Assembly: GCA_045561735.1 (NCBI GenBank)
Contig: JBJKXC010000022.1
Location: 15,646-79,645, forward strand
Origin: UBA3537 sp045561735
Lineage (GTDB): Bacteria; Bacteroidota; Bacteroidia; Flavobacteriales; Flavobacteriaceae
Length of the DNA: 64,000 nucleotides
Direction of reading: 5' to 3'
A program made the position numbers and the translations under genes. The notes below the pieces were generated by a model that was not told the DNA's origin, ran no database searches, and was given only the letters and a program-made list of their open reading frames with translations. Positions 52,748 to 61,335 of the stretch are shown here, in pieces. How positions within the stretch are numbered: position 1 is the first letter of the stretch; the number at the start of each line of letters is the position of its first letter.

Positions 52748-54151
52748 TTAATAATGTACTGGGATATAATCGCTTTCGCTTATTTTTCCTACTAAATCTT
52801 TTGGAACTTTATTCCATTTTGAAACCCGGTCCAGGGGATGTAGCGTTGGTTTTATAAGTGGCATTTTTTCTGTTAATAAAAAATCATTTTGTGACAGCAT
52901 CCAATTCTTTAAAGCTTCCGAAAGTTCTTCTTTTATTTCAGATAAGTCGTTATTTTTTATTAAATTATTTTTTTGATAAGGATCATTTTCCAAGTCGTAC
53001 AACTCTTCAAAAGGAATGTTTGGAAAAGATTCGGCACCAATTCTAATAAAAGCATTCACCGCAGGATTGTTTCCATAATTAGAGGCCACAACTTCCATGG
53101 AATTGTAATTTCTTATGAACTTATAGCGCTTGCCCCTGACGGCGCGGCTTGGAAAAATCTTACATGCTTGTATGTTTTGCCTGGTAGAAATAGAATAAAT
53201 ATAATCGTTAACAGGCGCTTGACTACCTTTAAGCGTTGCTTGAAAACTTTTTCCGTCAATATCACTTGGGATTTTAGCGCCTATTATATCCAAGAAAGTG
53301 GGTAAAACATCTACAAAATTTAAAAGACTTTCAGAAACAGAGTTGGGAGCTACAACACCAGGCCATCGCACTACAAAAGGAACCCTAAGTCCCTGTTCTG
53401 CAACACCCCATTTACCTGATATTCCGTGATCGGAAGCATAGATAAATATCGAATTTTCAACTAGGTTATTGGATTTAACCATGTTTAAAACAAGTTCTAA
53501 CTGTGTATTGTCATCTTTAATATTTTGATAGTAACCCCGCTTGAAATTGGGGGTATATCCTTTGTCATACGGCAATTTAAAAATATCCTCATTCGAGTAA
53601 CTTGAATTCTTTGGATATGGACCATGTGGAAAGTCGGATGTGATAAATACACAAAAAGGCTTTTTGATGGTTTCCAAATAATTTTCAAGCTTGTCTAAAG
53701 GTAAATAGCGGTGGTTGACTGATTTGAAATATTTAGACCACTTAAAAACAGAATTAGGTTTTACATGACCCTTGCCTGCCAAGACAACGTCATAGCCCTC
53801 AGCCTCCATATATGTGATGACTGTTTTTAAATTGGGTTTTACCGCCAAGTGATTTGCCATACAACCATTTTTTACAGGGTGCATCCCAGTAAAAATCTGA
53901 GAACGACTGGGTGCACAAATGGCTTGAGAGGTGTAAAAATTATTAAATCGCATACCCTCTTTTGCAAGTGCATCTACCGCTGGGGTGTGCACTTTAGGAT
54001 TGCCATAAACCCCATAGTCCAATAAATCTTGATCATCCGCTAAATAAAAAATAAAATTAGGACTGGCTGTGTTTTCTTGCGCTTCAGATTTAAAGAAGAT
54101 CGTTAAAAATAAAAAACAAAAAAGAAGTGTTATTTGAAAGTTTGATTTCAT
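52748..54151 (-). CDS. Sulfatase, N-sulfoglucosamine-sulfohydrolase-like (S1 family)
   Basis: A 467-residue sulfatase with signal peptide (ending KSEAQ). Asp39-Asp40 (LADDQ) and the maturation motif C79-A-P-S-R83 (SQAICAPSRSQIFTGMHP) are intact. YASDHGISGKWGVAEQGLRVPFVVRWPG (core DHGISGKWGVAEQGLRVP) resembles sulfamidase-like enzymes, and FEELYDLENDPYQKNNL is the common S1 C-terminal marker. Its ATG overlaps the GH30 stop by one base (TAATG), so hydrolase and sulfatase are translationally coupled. That linkage suggests that it acts on the same glycan as the GH30 enzyme. Exact sulfate position cannot be predicted. Confidence 0.93.
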   Translation of the reverse strand: MKSNFQITLLFCFLFLTIFFKSEAQENTASPNFIFYLADDQDLLDYGVYGNPKVHTPAVDALAKEGMRFNNFYTSQAICAPSRSQIFTGMHPVKNGCMANHLAVKPNLKTVITYMEAEGYDVVLAGKGHVKPNSVFKWSKYFKSVNHRYLPLDKLENYLETIKKPFCVFITSDFPHGPYPKNSSYSNEDIFKLPYDKGYTPNFKRGYYQNIKDDNTQLELVLNMVKSNNLVENSIFIYASDHGISGKWGVAEQGLRVPFVVRWPGVVAPNSVSESLLNFVDVLPTFLDIIGAKIPSDIDGKSFQATLKGSQAPVNDYIYSISTRQNIQACKIFPSRAVRGKRYKFIRNYNSMEVVASNYGNNPAVNAFIRIGAESFPNIPFEELYDLENDPYQKNNLIKNNDLSEIKEELSEALKNWMLSQNDFLLTEKMPLIKPTLHPLDRVSKWNKVPKDLVGKISESDYIPVHY

Positions 54152-56334
54152 TAATTTTCTATTATAAGTTTAACAGCTTGTTGGCCTTTTTGTGTTGTTG
54201 ATTTAAAGATGTAAAAACCGGAGGGCAAAAATTGCACATCAAGACTTAGATTTTTGGATGCTGGGTAATTTTTTTTGAAAACTATGGAACCATTGTACTG
54301 GAATATACTAATTTCATGCGGTTCAAAGTGTAAGAAACGTAATTCTAATTGTGTTTTTGCAGGATTTGGAAAAACTAAAAGTTCAGCGGCCTGGTCCATT
54401 AAAGCTCCGGAATCTGAGCTCAAACTTGTATCTATATTAAAAACCAAGCTGTGTATGGACATGGCGTCCATTGACATTGGCATGGAATTTTCTCCAAGAT
54501 CAATGTTATTAGTTGAAACACTCGTGAAATTTTCGTTACTATTGTCTGAAGTAATGTAGTGCTCAACAGAAGTAGTCCCTGAAGGAATTACAACATCAAA
54601 ATCACTTTGATTGTTCTGTGTGAAAAGCTGTACCACAATTTTAGAATTATCAGGCGATTTAAAAGCCAAAACTCTTAAAGCATCTCCAAATGTCTCCGAA
54701 TGAATCCTTTGGTACCCCTTTTTTACAAGATTTGTAAAATGTTTAAACGCATAATAGCGTTTTGGTAGTATGATATTATTTGTACTATCCCATAATACCA
54801 AAGCAGAAGATCCATAATTTTCACCAGGACTTACCTCATTTTCATACAAATGTGGCTCGTAAAATAAATGAAACATATAGGCTGTTAATCCACCGTAATT
54901 AAAGCCATCCATGATACGTTCTATAGAATAACTGGCGTCTGACATGTCAAAATCTGGACTGTGTAAATTACCAGCCTCTGTGACCCATATATCTTTGTCT
55001 AAACTAACGGTCTTTAAAGTGTTCCAATCTTCAGAACTCACATTGCTTTGATAGGTGTGAGTGGCTACAACATCAGTAGCACTGACAACATCAGGGTCTG
55101 AAAACATAGTTGCAATATAGTTTGCTGCAGAAGTATTAGCGTTGTTTGAATTTACTCTAAAATTTTCGGGAGAAATAATATGGATAAAATCTAGATTCTC
55201 TGTAGTTAAACGTTGGTCTAAATTTTTAATAATGGACGCTAACTGCGATGGCGGTGTATTCATAGATTCGTAAGAAACCTGGAAGTCGGGCTCGTTAGTA
55301 GGCGAAATTGCAGTCACATTGATATTGAAACGCGAAGTCATACCCTTGAGAAAAGCGACTAAAAATTCGCTGTATTCATTTTCTCCACCTGAAACTAAGG
55401 TTCCACCTCCATTGTGAGAGTTATTAGTTTTTAACCAGGCTGGTGCACTGTTGCAATTACCAATAATATGATCAAATCCATTAAAACTTAAATTGAAGGC
55501 ATTATTCAGTGCCTCTGCTACATATCGAGATCTCCATATGTTTGGATTACTTTCATAACGAGTCCAGTCCAATGCAGCAGTATTAAGACTAAATGGGTTA
55601 TCGTTGTCGTTAGGATCTTCCAAGTCATGGTATACAAAAAAGCGAATCATATTGGGTTCTAAATCTTGGAATGCTAGGGATTCAATTTGATTGCGCATTG
55701 TAGTGCTGAGTTCGTATAGCAGCTCTGTTCTTCGTTTGATTCCAGCGCCAAAACCATCAACCGTTTGATAGGTTATGGATTGATTAAACGATATAGAATT
55801 TCCTTTAACAACCTCTACTTCGTCGAGATAGTAAGTAACCCCGGCATCCATATACCAAAAACTCAATTTATTGAAATTTGCATTGTCTGCGACTGTAAAA
55901 CTGTGGCTGTATTGTTGCCAGTCTTGAGAAATTGTTTTGTTGTTTCCTTGATAGCTTCCAGGTGCATCGGAGGCTTGAAATACAACCTTCATAGTAGCAG
56001 AGCTTGAGCCACTAATTTTTGCCCAAAATCGGACGGTATAATTCTGCCCCGCTTCCACTTGAAACAAATAATCACTTTGAGTTTTCACATGCCAACCGCT
56101 TGTCCCTAAAGAAATGATTTGGCTTTTCTGTGCTTTAGTGCTGCTGTTAATAAGGTTTTGCGTTTCTATGGAATAATTAGCCTGACCACCCTCGATTTGA
56201 TTGTTTGACCAGTAACTAAAACTATTATCGGAATCTGTATCTTCAAAATTACCATTTGCAAGTGGTAATTGATTTTGGGCATTCAAATTGAATGCCCAAA
56301 ATATATTTAAAACCACTAAAAACTTATTTAACAT
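54151..56334 (-). CDS. Secreted GH30 xylanase-like enzyme with N-terminal CBM and T9SS tail
   Basis: A 727-residue extracellular enzyme. After the signal (ending FNLNAQ) a CBM4_9-like jellyroll spans about 22-180 (NGNFEDTDSDNSFSYWSNNQ; YYLDEVEVVKG). The GH30 barrel follows (about 185-560) with QTVDGFGAGIKRRTELL, NSAPAWLKTNNSHNGGG, acid/base Glu348 in SPTNEPDF and nucleophile Glu453 in WVTEAGN, and the usual beta-sandwich. A T9SS domain closes the chain (LLVFPNPAKTQLEL). The barrel looks closer to xylanolytic GH30 enzymes than to the glucanase-type GH30 at 4728, which fits the GH10/GH43 context. It starts 17 bp after susD, the first catalytic gene of the operon. Confidence 0.9.
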   Translation of the reverse strand: MLNKFLVVLNIFWAFNLNAQNQLPLANGNFEDTDSDNSFSYWSNNQIEGGQANYSIETQNLINSSTKAQKSQIISLGTSGWHVKTQSDYLFQVEAGQNYTVRFWAKISGSSSATMKVVFQASDAPGSYQGNNKTISQDWQQYSHSFTVADNANFNKLSFWYMDAGVTYYLDEVEVVKGNSISFNQSITYQTVDGFGAGIKRRTELLYELSTTMRNQIESLAFQDLEPNMIRFFVYHDLEDPNDNDNPFSLNTAALDWTRYESNPNIWRSRYVAEALNNAFNLSFNGFDHIIGNCNSAPAWLKTNNSHNGGGTLVSGGENEYSEFLVAFLKGMTSRFNINVTAISPTNEPDFQVSYESMNTPPSQLASIIKNLDQRLTTENLDFIHIISPENFRVNSNNANTSAANYIATMFSDPDVVSATDVVATHTYQSNVSSEDWNTLKTVSLDKDIWVTEAGNLHSPDFDMSDASYSIERIMDGFNYGGLTAYMFHLFYEPHLYENEVSPGENYGSSALVLWDSTNNIILPKRYYAFKHFTNLVKKGYQRIHSETFGDALRVLAFKSPDNSKIVVQLFTQNNQSDFDVVIPSGTTSVEHYITSDNSNENFTSVSTNNIDLGENSMPMSMDAMSIHSLVFNIDTSLSSDSGALMDQAAELLVFPNPAKTQLELRFLHFEPHEISIFQYNGSIVFKKNYPASKNLSLDVQFLPSGFYIFKSTTQKGQQAVKLIIEN

Positions 56335-56351
56335 TAAATACTAATTAATTA

Positions 56352-57974
56352 TCAATTGATTAAATCATTAGTATTAACTTCTCTTGTTGGCAAAGGTAAA
56401 AACATTACCTGAGAAGGGTCTTCACTTAGCGTCAAATCTTTATTGTTAAAATTCATAGATTGGCCATCTGATAATCTTCTGTTTGGCGTGATTGGATGCC
56501 AACTACTTGGGTTATGAGGAATAATAATATTTTCTAAAAAATAATCAAAACCTCTACGCCTGTTATTGTGTGCATCTTCTCCTTCTCCGATCAACTCGTA
56601 ACGGTACTCTTTCATGATTTTGTCCCTAAAAGTCGTTTGATCTGCACTAGCATATTCTGCATTACTTAATCCAGAACGGTCTAAAACCTGTGTTACATAA
56701 TTTAATGCATTGGCTGAATCTCCCAGTTCGTTAGAAATTTCAGCTAACATTAGTAAAAGATCTGCATACCTGTAAACAATAATGTTTTTACTGTCATATT
56801 GATTGCTATGAGTAATGTCTTTATTAGCAAATTTAAAAAGGTAAGGATGGGAATTTCCAAACCAACCTCTATTTCTAGAGGGATAAGTGCGAACCCAGTT
56901 ACCAACGTTATTAGGGTTGTTACCATTATTAGTGTATTCACTCATATAAGTAGCTCCCTCAAGCCTTGGATCCCCAGGATAAGTTGTAAAATGGTCGTCA
57001 TAAAAATCTGCACCAACAGAAAACCAACCAAAACATTGTCCTGGTTTGTAGTTGTTAGGGGTGTAATTTCTTCCCATCTGCGAATTTGTAGCAATTTGAC
57101 TTATTTGTAATTCAAAAATAGATTCTGTAGAATTTTCGCCCTCCAAAGTAAACAAGGACGAGTAATCAGGAACTAGCTGATAATGATCCAAAACTTGTAT
57201 AGCCTGGTTGAAGGACATTTGCCAAAAATTAGAACCCAATAAATCATCTGGGATGATATCATAAGCAGTTGAATATTCATTACTTGCCATTGTCATATAA
57301 ACTTTAGCTAATAACATATTGGCAGCATATTTTTTAGGATAATAATAATCATAATTAATTTCTCCATTATTATTAATACCATCATACATCATATCAGCCG
57401 CTAATATACCATCTGCAATAATTTGTGCATAAACCTCTTTTGCAGGAGCCAATGCATTCATTACCGAATCATGTGATGGTAAATCCAAAATTAATGGAAC
57501 ATCGCCAAATAAACGCACCAGCGAAAAATATGACCAGGCTCTGACAAAATGGGCTTGACCAACCACCTCTTTAAAAAGTATATCATTAGTTGAATCGCCC
57601 TCAGGGTCAAAATCTTGAACATTGGCAATTAAAGTATTCGCCCTTGCGATAGCACTATAAAAACCTAACCACATTGCTTCTGCATCACCATCATTTGCCT
57701 GAGGCTTTAATGAAAACAGGTTTCTGTTGTTAACATTATTTATATTAGGGCCCTGTTTTCTAGTAACAAAAAATCCTGAAAAGCCATTTTGAACAAAAAG
57801 CCGTCTTTCTTGAGCATTATAATTGGCCAAACCCGCGTAAACTCCGTCCAAAGTAGCTAAAATAGACATTGGATCGTTGTATGCATTTTCACCCAAATAA
57901 GGAGGAGCTTCGTCTAAGTCACATGATGTAAATATGGCAAGGGCAAATAATAAGAATATTTTTAAATTTTTCAT
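56352..57974 (-). CDS. SusD/RagB-family glycan-binding lipoprotein (xylan PUL)
   Basis: A 540-residue SusD-family lipoprotein with Cys18 (AIFTSCDLDEAPP). N-terminal NDPMSILATLDGVYAGLANY, then VGQAHFVRAWSYFSLVRLFGDVPLIL (core HFVRAWSYFSLVRLFGDVPL) form the family core. YRYADLLLMLAEISNELGD and MKEYRYELIGEGEDAHNNRRRGFDYF (core YRYELIGEGEDAHNNRRRG) are the C-terminal signatures. It pairs with the SusC 11 bp upstream. The ligand is inferred to be xylan or xylo-oligosaccharide from the enzymes downstream. Confidence 0.96.
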   Translation of the reverse strand: MKNLKIFLLFALAIFTSCDLDEAPPYLGENAYNDPMSILATLDGVYAGLANYNAQERRLFVQNGFSGFFVTRKQGPNINNVNNRNLFSLKPQANDGDAEAMWLGFYSAIARANTLIANVQDFDPEGDSTNDILFKEVVGQAHFVRAWSYFSLVRLFGDVPLILDLPSHDSVMNALAPAKEVYAQIIADGILAADMMYDGINNNGEINYDYYYPKKYAANMLLAKVYMTMASNEYSTAYDIIPDDLLGSNFWQMSFNQAIQVLDHYQLVPDYSSLFTLEGENSTESIFELQISQIATNSQMGRNYTPNNYKPGQCFGWFSVGADFYDDHFTTYPGDPRLEGATYMSEYTNNGNNPNNVGNWVRTYPSRNRGWFGNSHPYLFKFANKDITHSNQYDSKNIIVYRYADLLLMLAEISNELGDSANALNYVTQVLDRSGLSNAEYASADQTTFRDKIMKEYRYELIGEGEDAHNNRRRGFDYFLENIIIPHNPSSWHPITPNRRLSDGQSMNFNNKDLTLSEDPSQVMFLPLPTREVNTNDLIN

Positions 57975-57985
57975 TTTAGTTAATT

Positions 57986-60900
57986 TTAAAAGTTAAGATT
58001 TACTCCAACGGACATTGTTTTTGCATCAGGTGAACCGTTCCAATCGATACCATTCCTAAGACCGTCGTAAGAAAAACTAGAAATCTCTGGATTGTAGCCA
58101 CTGTAGTTAGTCCAAGTGAATAAATTTTGAGCTGTTACAAAAACATTGAAACGGCTGAAAAGACTGGTAGTTTCAACAGGGAAATCATATCCTACCGTAA
58201 GATTGTTAAGTCTCAAGAAACTTCCATCTTCAATAATCCGATCAGTGATAGCAATGTCTCCAATGGTATCATAACCAATTCTTGGGTGTGTATTGGACTG
58301 CGCATCAGGTCGCCATGCGTTGTAATAAGCATCTGAGGTGATATTTTGAAACTGACCACCAGCATTCCCAATTGTTAAAAGATTTCCGTTTGCAATTTCG
58401 TTTCCATGAACTCCATTAAACAACATCGAAACATTAAATCTTTTGTATCTAAAATTAAAATTCATCCCGTATACAAAGTCCGGATTTGGGTTACCAATAA
58501 AGGTTCTGTCGAATTGATTTATAACACCATCTCCATTTTGATCTACAATTCTGACATCACCAGGCTCTGCACCAGATAAAAATTCCGTATCTTCTGTTTG
58601 ATAAATTCCATCAGTTTCAAAACCATAAAAAAGACTCGTCTCTTCACCCTGTACAAATACATTAGCGGGAGTGCGGAAAATTTGCCCCCTACTTATAATG
58701 TTCCCAAAAAAGAATGAACGTTGTTGAGCTTCTCCACCAATATAAAAATCATCCGCAGGTAAACCAATTGACAAAATTTTAGTTCTATTAAATGCAATAT
58801 TTCCACCTATTGACAACTCAATGTCATCACTTGAAATTAAGTCAAAGTCCAAGCCAAGTTCTACACCTTTATTAGAAATTTCCCCTCTATTTATAAGTAA
58901 GTTGTTATAACCATTTGATGATGGTATAGGAATATTTTGAAGTAAATCCTTTGTAGTCTTGTCATAAAAATCAACTGTCCCTGAAATCTTTTCATTAAAT
59001 AACGAAAAGTCCATACCAAAATTCATTTGCTCAGTGGTCTCCCATGTCAAATCAGGATTGGCAATGTTGTTCAATATAATTGGTATACTGAGCCCATTAG
59101 CTGGATCACCATATTGAACGCCAGAACTAATTCCGTAATTCGCTATGGTACCATAAGGACGTATTCCGTGATTTCCAATTTGTCCCCATCCTGCTCTCAG
59201 CTTTAAATTAGTGATAAATTCTGAATTTTGAAGGAAGGGTTCATTGGATACATTCCATGCCAATGCAAATGAGGGGAAAAAACTATAGCGATTTGCAGTT
59301 GAAAATTTAGAAACCCCATCACGTCTAAAAGAAGCCGTAAGTACATAGCGATTTTTAAAAGAATAGTTTAGACGGCCTAAAAAAGAAAATACCTGTTGCT
59401 TTGAATATAAATAAGTAAGCGGTGTATCAATGACAGAACCTAAATAAGGTTGATCAGTTGTTAGGTCTAATGCCACAAAATCTTGGACCGCATAAACACT
59501 GTTTTCATTGTCTCTTACGTCATAAGTAAGTCCTAATGTCGCATTAATTCTATGTTTCCTATTAAAGCTACGGTTATATCTTAAAAGATTATTAACCTGA
59601 TATGTTTTGGAGTTCAGTTCAGAAATCTGCAAAGCACCGTTGGCATTTCTTCCTGCAAAAGTAGTCAATCCAAAAAGCCTTCTGCGGTCTTTAATCCTAA
59701 CATTTCCTCCGGTTCTGAACTGATAGCTCAAGCCTTTAATTGGTAATTTATATGTGAGCGCAATAGATCCAATAAAACGTTTTTCTTTTGAAATATCTGT
59801 AAAATCATTGATCCAAGAATAAGGATTTGATGCTTCCAAATCTTCAATAAAATCATCATCAGCTGAAGGAACAATTGGTCTAAAAACAAGTGTACTTCGA
59901 ACAAAGCTTTGATTGGCTGTACCAATGAGGTCACCTGAATTTGCAAAATCTGTTTCAGTAAAAAAGGCTGTGGCTCGAGCTTGTAATTTTAAGTTTTTAT
60001 TTAGGTCTTGGTTTAAATTTATTCTTAAATCTCCTGACTTAACTCCCGAGTTTGCAACAATTCCGCTTTCATCACCAATTCCACCAGAAATATAATAATT
60101 GCCATTTTCACTACCACCAGAAGCTGAAAATCCAAGCCTTTGACTCACGGTCTGTTCATAAACAATACTTTGCCAATCAAAATATTCTAATGGGTTACCA
60201 CTAGCATTGACACCTGTTGCATAAACATTGCCACTATCGTCTATTTCATAAGGAAAATCTTGGTTTCCATTATTAATTTCCCATGACTCGTTCTGATATC
60301 TTGCATAACCAACACCATCCAACATATCATATTTTTTTCGAATACTCCTAAATGTTGTTGTGTGGAATGCATTAATTTTTACGTTGCCTTTTTCCCCCTT
60401 TTTGGTCGTAATCAATACAACCCCATTGGCACCTCGGGAGCCATAAATAGCGGTCGCTGATGCATCTTTTAAAACTTCGATACTTTCAATATCCCTTGGA
60501 TTGATTCCAGTGAGACCATTTTGAACTTCTTGACCGTCATTTCCGATGCCTCCAGTATGTGCAACATCCTCTCCAGCAGATGCTATAATAATACCGTCTA
60601 CTACATAAAGAGGTTCGTTATTTCCTCTCAAACTATTGGTTCCTCTAATTCTAACGCTCACACCAGAACCAAGAGCACTGGAGTTTTGAGATACCTGAAC
60701 ACCTGCAGCTCTTCCTTGTAAGAGCTGATCGACTCCAGTAGTTTGATTTGCTATATTTTCATCAACTTTAACAGAACTTATAGAGCCCGTTACATCTTTT
60801 TTTAGAACGGTACCATAACCAACAACAACAACTTCGTCTAATTCAGCAGTGTCAATTTCCATGGACAAACTCACCGTTGTTAAATCAGTTACATCCAACT

Positions 60901-61147
60901 CAATCGTTTGAAATCCAACATATGAAAAAATAAGTACTTGTTTTTTTGTTGCCTGAATAGCAATAGAAAATTCTCCATCAAAATTTGTGACAGCTCCTAA
61001 GTTATCTGTTCCTCTAACCTGTATTGTAACACCAGGAAGTGGTAATCCCTGGTCGTCATTTACTACCCCTGTAACTGTTTTAGATTGCGCAAGAATTGTC
61101 AGAGGTAGTAACAAAATTGCAAATGTAATTATTAGCTTCTTTTTCAT
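57986..61147 (-). CDS. SusC-like TonB-dependent oligosaccharide receptor (xylan PUL)
   Basis: A 1053-residue outer-membrane importer of canonical SusC form. Signal peptide ends near TILAQ. The regulatory-like domain is GVVNDDQGLPLPGVTIQVRG, the TonB box is classical (LDEVVVVGYGT), and the plug carries RIRGTNSLRGNNEPLYVVDG, IESIEVLKDASATAIYGSRG and ANGVVLITTKKG. The barrel includes NRYSFFPSFALAWNVSNEPF and FIGNPNPDFVYGMNFNFRYK, and ends in MSVGVNLNF. No STN domain is present, so it is not linked to an anti-sigma factor in the simple way. SusD follows after 11 bp. About 190 bp separate it from the GH5 gene upstream, so the main PUL promoter probably lies at 61148-61335. Confidence 0.97.
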   Translation of the reverse strand: MKKKLIITFAILLLPLTILAQSKTVTGVVNDDQGLPLPGVTIQVRGTDNLGAVTNFDGEFSIAIQATKKQVLIFSYVGFQTIELDVTDLTTVSLSMEIDTAELDEVVVVGYGTVLKKDVTGSISSVKVDENIANQTTGVDQLLQGRAAGVQVSQNSSALGSGVSVRIRGTNSLRGNNEPLYVVDGIIIASAGEDVAHTGGIGNDGQEVQNGLTGINPRDIESIEVLKDASATAIYGSRGANGVVLITTKKGEKGNVKINAFHTTTFRSIRKKYDMLDGVGYARYQNESWEINNGNQDFPYEIDDSGNVYATGVNASGNPLEYFDWQSIVYEQTVSQRLGFSASGGSENGNYYISGGIGDESGIVANSGVKSGDLRINLNQDLNKNLKLQARATAFFTETDFANSGDLIGTANQSFVRSTLVFRPIVPSADDDFIEDLEASNPYSWINDFTDISKEKRFIGSIALTYKLPIKGLSYQFRTGGNVRIKDRRRLFGLTTFAGRNANGALQISELNSKTYQVNNLLRYNRSFNRKHRINATLGLTYDVRDNENSVYAVQDFVALDLTTDQPYLGSVIDTPLTYLYSKQQVFSFLGRLNYSFKNRYVLTASFRRDGVSKFSTANRYSFFPSFALAWNVSNEPFLQNSEFITNLKLRAGWGQIGNHGIRPYGTIANYGISSGVQYGDPANGLSIPIILNNIANPDLTWETTEQMNFGMDFSLFNEKISGTVDFYDKTTKDLLQNIPIPSSNGYNNLLINRGEISNKGVELGLDFDLISSDDIELSIGGNIAFNRTKILSIGLPADDFYIGGEAQQRSFFFGNIISRGQIFRTPANVFVQGEETSLFYGFETDGIYQTEDTEFLSGAEPGDVRIVDQNGDGVINQFDRTFIGNPNPDFVYGMNFNFRYKRFNVSMLFNGVHGNEIANGNLLTIGNAGGQFQNITSDAYYNAWRPDAQSNTHPRIGYDTIGDIAITDRIIEDGSFLRLNNLTVGYDFPVETTSLFSRFNVFVTAQNLFTWTNYSGYNPEISSFSYDGLRNGIDWNGSPDAKTMSVGVNLNF

Positions 61148-61335
61148 TTGTTTGTAATTGGTTGATTTAAATTAACTAAATTAAAATTATAATATCGAAG
61201 ATTTTCAAAAATGTTTATTTATTTCTAAATAACTACAATGAGGGACATGCATGTATTAATAGCAAAAACAATGCTTTGTAAATATAAAAATTATTTTGTT
61301 ATTATTACCAAAGAAATCAGAGAATCAAATGAAGT

